Of a stretch of DNA of 5,407 nucleotides, positions 5,266-5,407 are shown in pieces. Source of the DNA: an uncultured Porphyromonadaceae bacterium (GTDB taxonomy: Bacteria > Bacteroidota > Bacteroidia > Bacteroidales > Muribaculaceae). The stretch is from assembly GCA_947175225.1 (NCBI GenBank), contig CAMWLX010000254.1:1-5407 (forward strand). Reading direction: 5' to 3'. A program made the position numbers and the translations under genes. Each line of letters starts with the position of its first letter. Within the stretch, counting starts at the first letter, position 1. The notes below the pieces were generated by a model. The model searched no databases, had not been told where the DNA came from, and was given only the letters and a program-made list of their open reading frames with translations.

Positions 5266-5292
5266 AAAAAAGAATTCTAAATTCAAAATTCT
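5266..5292 (-). terminator. Weak AT-rich terminator candidate after the sigma factor gene
   Basis: AGAATT (5271-5276) pairs with AATTCT (5287-5292) across a 10-nt loop, and on the minus strand the hairpin is followed by a run of T (5271-5266). The stem is only 6 bp and mostly A/T, so termination would be inefficient; the strong hairpin at 4957-5002 could act as backup. Confidence 0.28.
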
Positions 5293-5311
5293 CAATTCTC
5301 AATTCTCAATT
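5287..5311. repeat. AATTCTC 7-bp tandem repeat
   Basis: Three perfect AATTCTC copies start at 5287, 5294 and 5301 and run into AATT at 5308-5311, with related AATTCT and AAATTC words just to the left. The array abuts and includes part of the stop codon of the sigma factor gene, which is read TAA at 5312-5310. Confidence 0.85.
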
Positions 5312-5407
5312 AATACGCGAAGTCCGCCAACTGCTCGCGGAGTCTCTTGCGAGCGAAGAAGATGCGGCTCTTGACAGTCCCGACGGGGAGGTCAAGCTCC
5401 TCAGCGA
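5310..5407 (-). CDS. ECF-type RNA polymerase sigma factor, C-terminal end only
   Basis: Only the last 31 codons are inside the window. They begin AEELDLPVGTVKSRIFFARK (positions 1-20 of the fragment) and end RLREQLADFAY. This is the sigma-70 region 4 helix-turn-helix of ECF/RpoE-like sigma factors, which contacts the -35-type promoter element. The 'LPxGTVKSRI--AR--L' pattern is diagnostic. The N-terminal region 2 and any anti-sigma neighbour lie outside the window, so the subgroup and signal cannot be stated. The gene converges with the Cu/Zn efflux operon. Its stop codon is embedded in the 7-bp tandem repeat, so repeat slippage could change the C-terminus only if it removed the TAA. Confidence 0.88.
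   Translation of the reverse strand, partial: AEELDLPVGTVKSRIFFARKRLREQLADFAY

Overview
The window looks like chromosomal DNA from a Bacteroidota member, most likely order Bacteroidales (a Muribaculaceae-like gut lineage is a guess). The main support is several matches to the Bacteroidota promoter form TTTG-N19-21-TAnnTTTG, weak or absent Shine-Dalgarno sequences, AT-rich spacers, and gene families typical of that group.

Left part (1-947, minus strand): a tight three-gene operon. It reads DUF3791-like (666-911), then a DUF3990 protein resembling ADP-ribosyltransferase toxins (169-663), then a second DUF3791-like protein that runs off the window edge (1-164). The gaps are 2 and 4 nt. A full-consensus promoter (916-947) lies directly against the first start codon. 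The layout resembles a toxin-antitoxin or accessory defence module of unproven function.

Middle left (990-1605, minus strand): a secreted protein made mostly of five 22-residue amphipathic repeats, followed by a hairpin terminator. It is divergent from a secreted CE1-type esterase with an N-terminal Ig/CBM48-like domain (1729-2919, plus strand). The 123-bp spacer plus the adjacent coding end hold two candidate promoters for the esterase.

Middle right (2974-4845, plus strand): a metal-homeostasis pair. The first gene is an unusual small regulator, an N-terminal heavy-metal-associated (HMA) domain fused to an AraC-type DNA-binding domain. The second is an SO_0444-type Cu/Zn efflux permease carrying its own C-terminal HMA domain. 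A -7 element without a good -33 element precedes the permease, which fits an activator-dependent promoter controlled by the neighbouring regulator (inference).

Right part (4846-5407): about 460 bp of non-coding DNA. It holds an inverted-repeat structure, a strong bidirectional terminator, a stretch of degenerate direct repeats and a 7-bp tandem repeat. It ends in the C-terminal tail of an ECF-type sigma factor on the minus strand (5310-5407). No tRNA, rRNA, CRISPR array or insertion sequence was seen.
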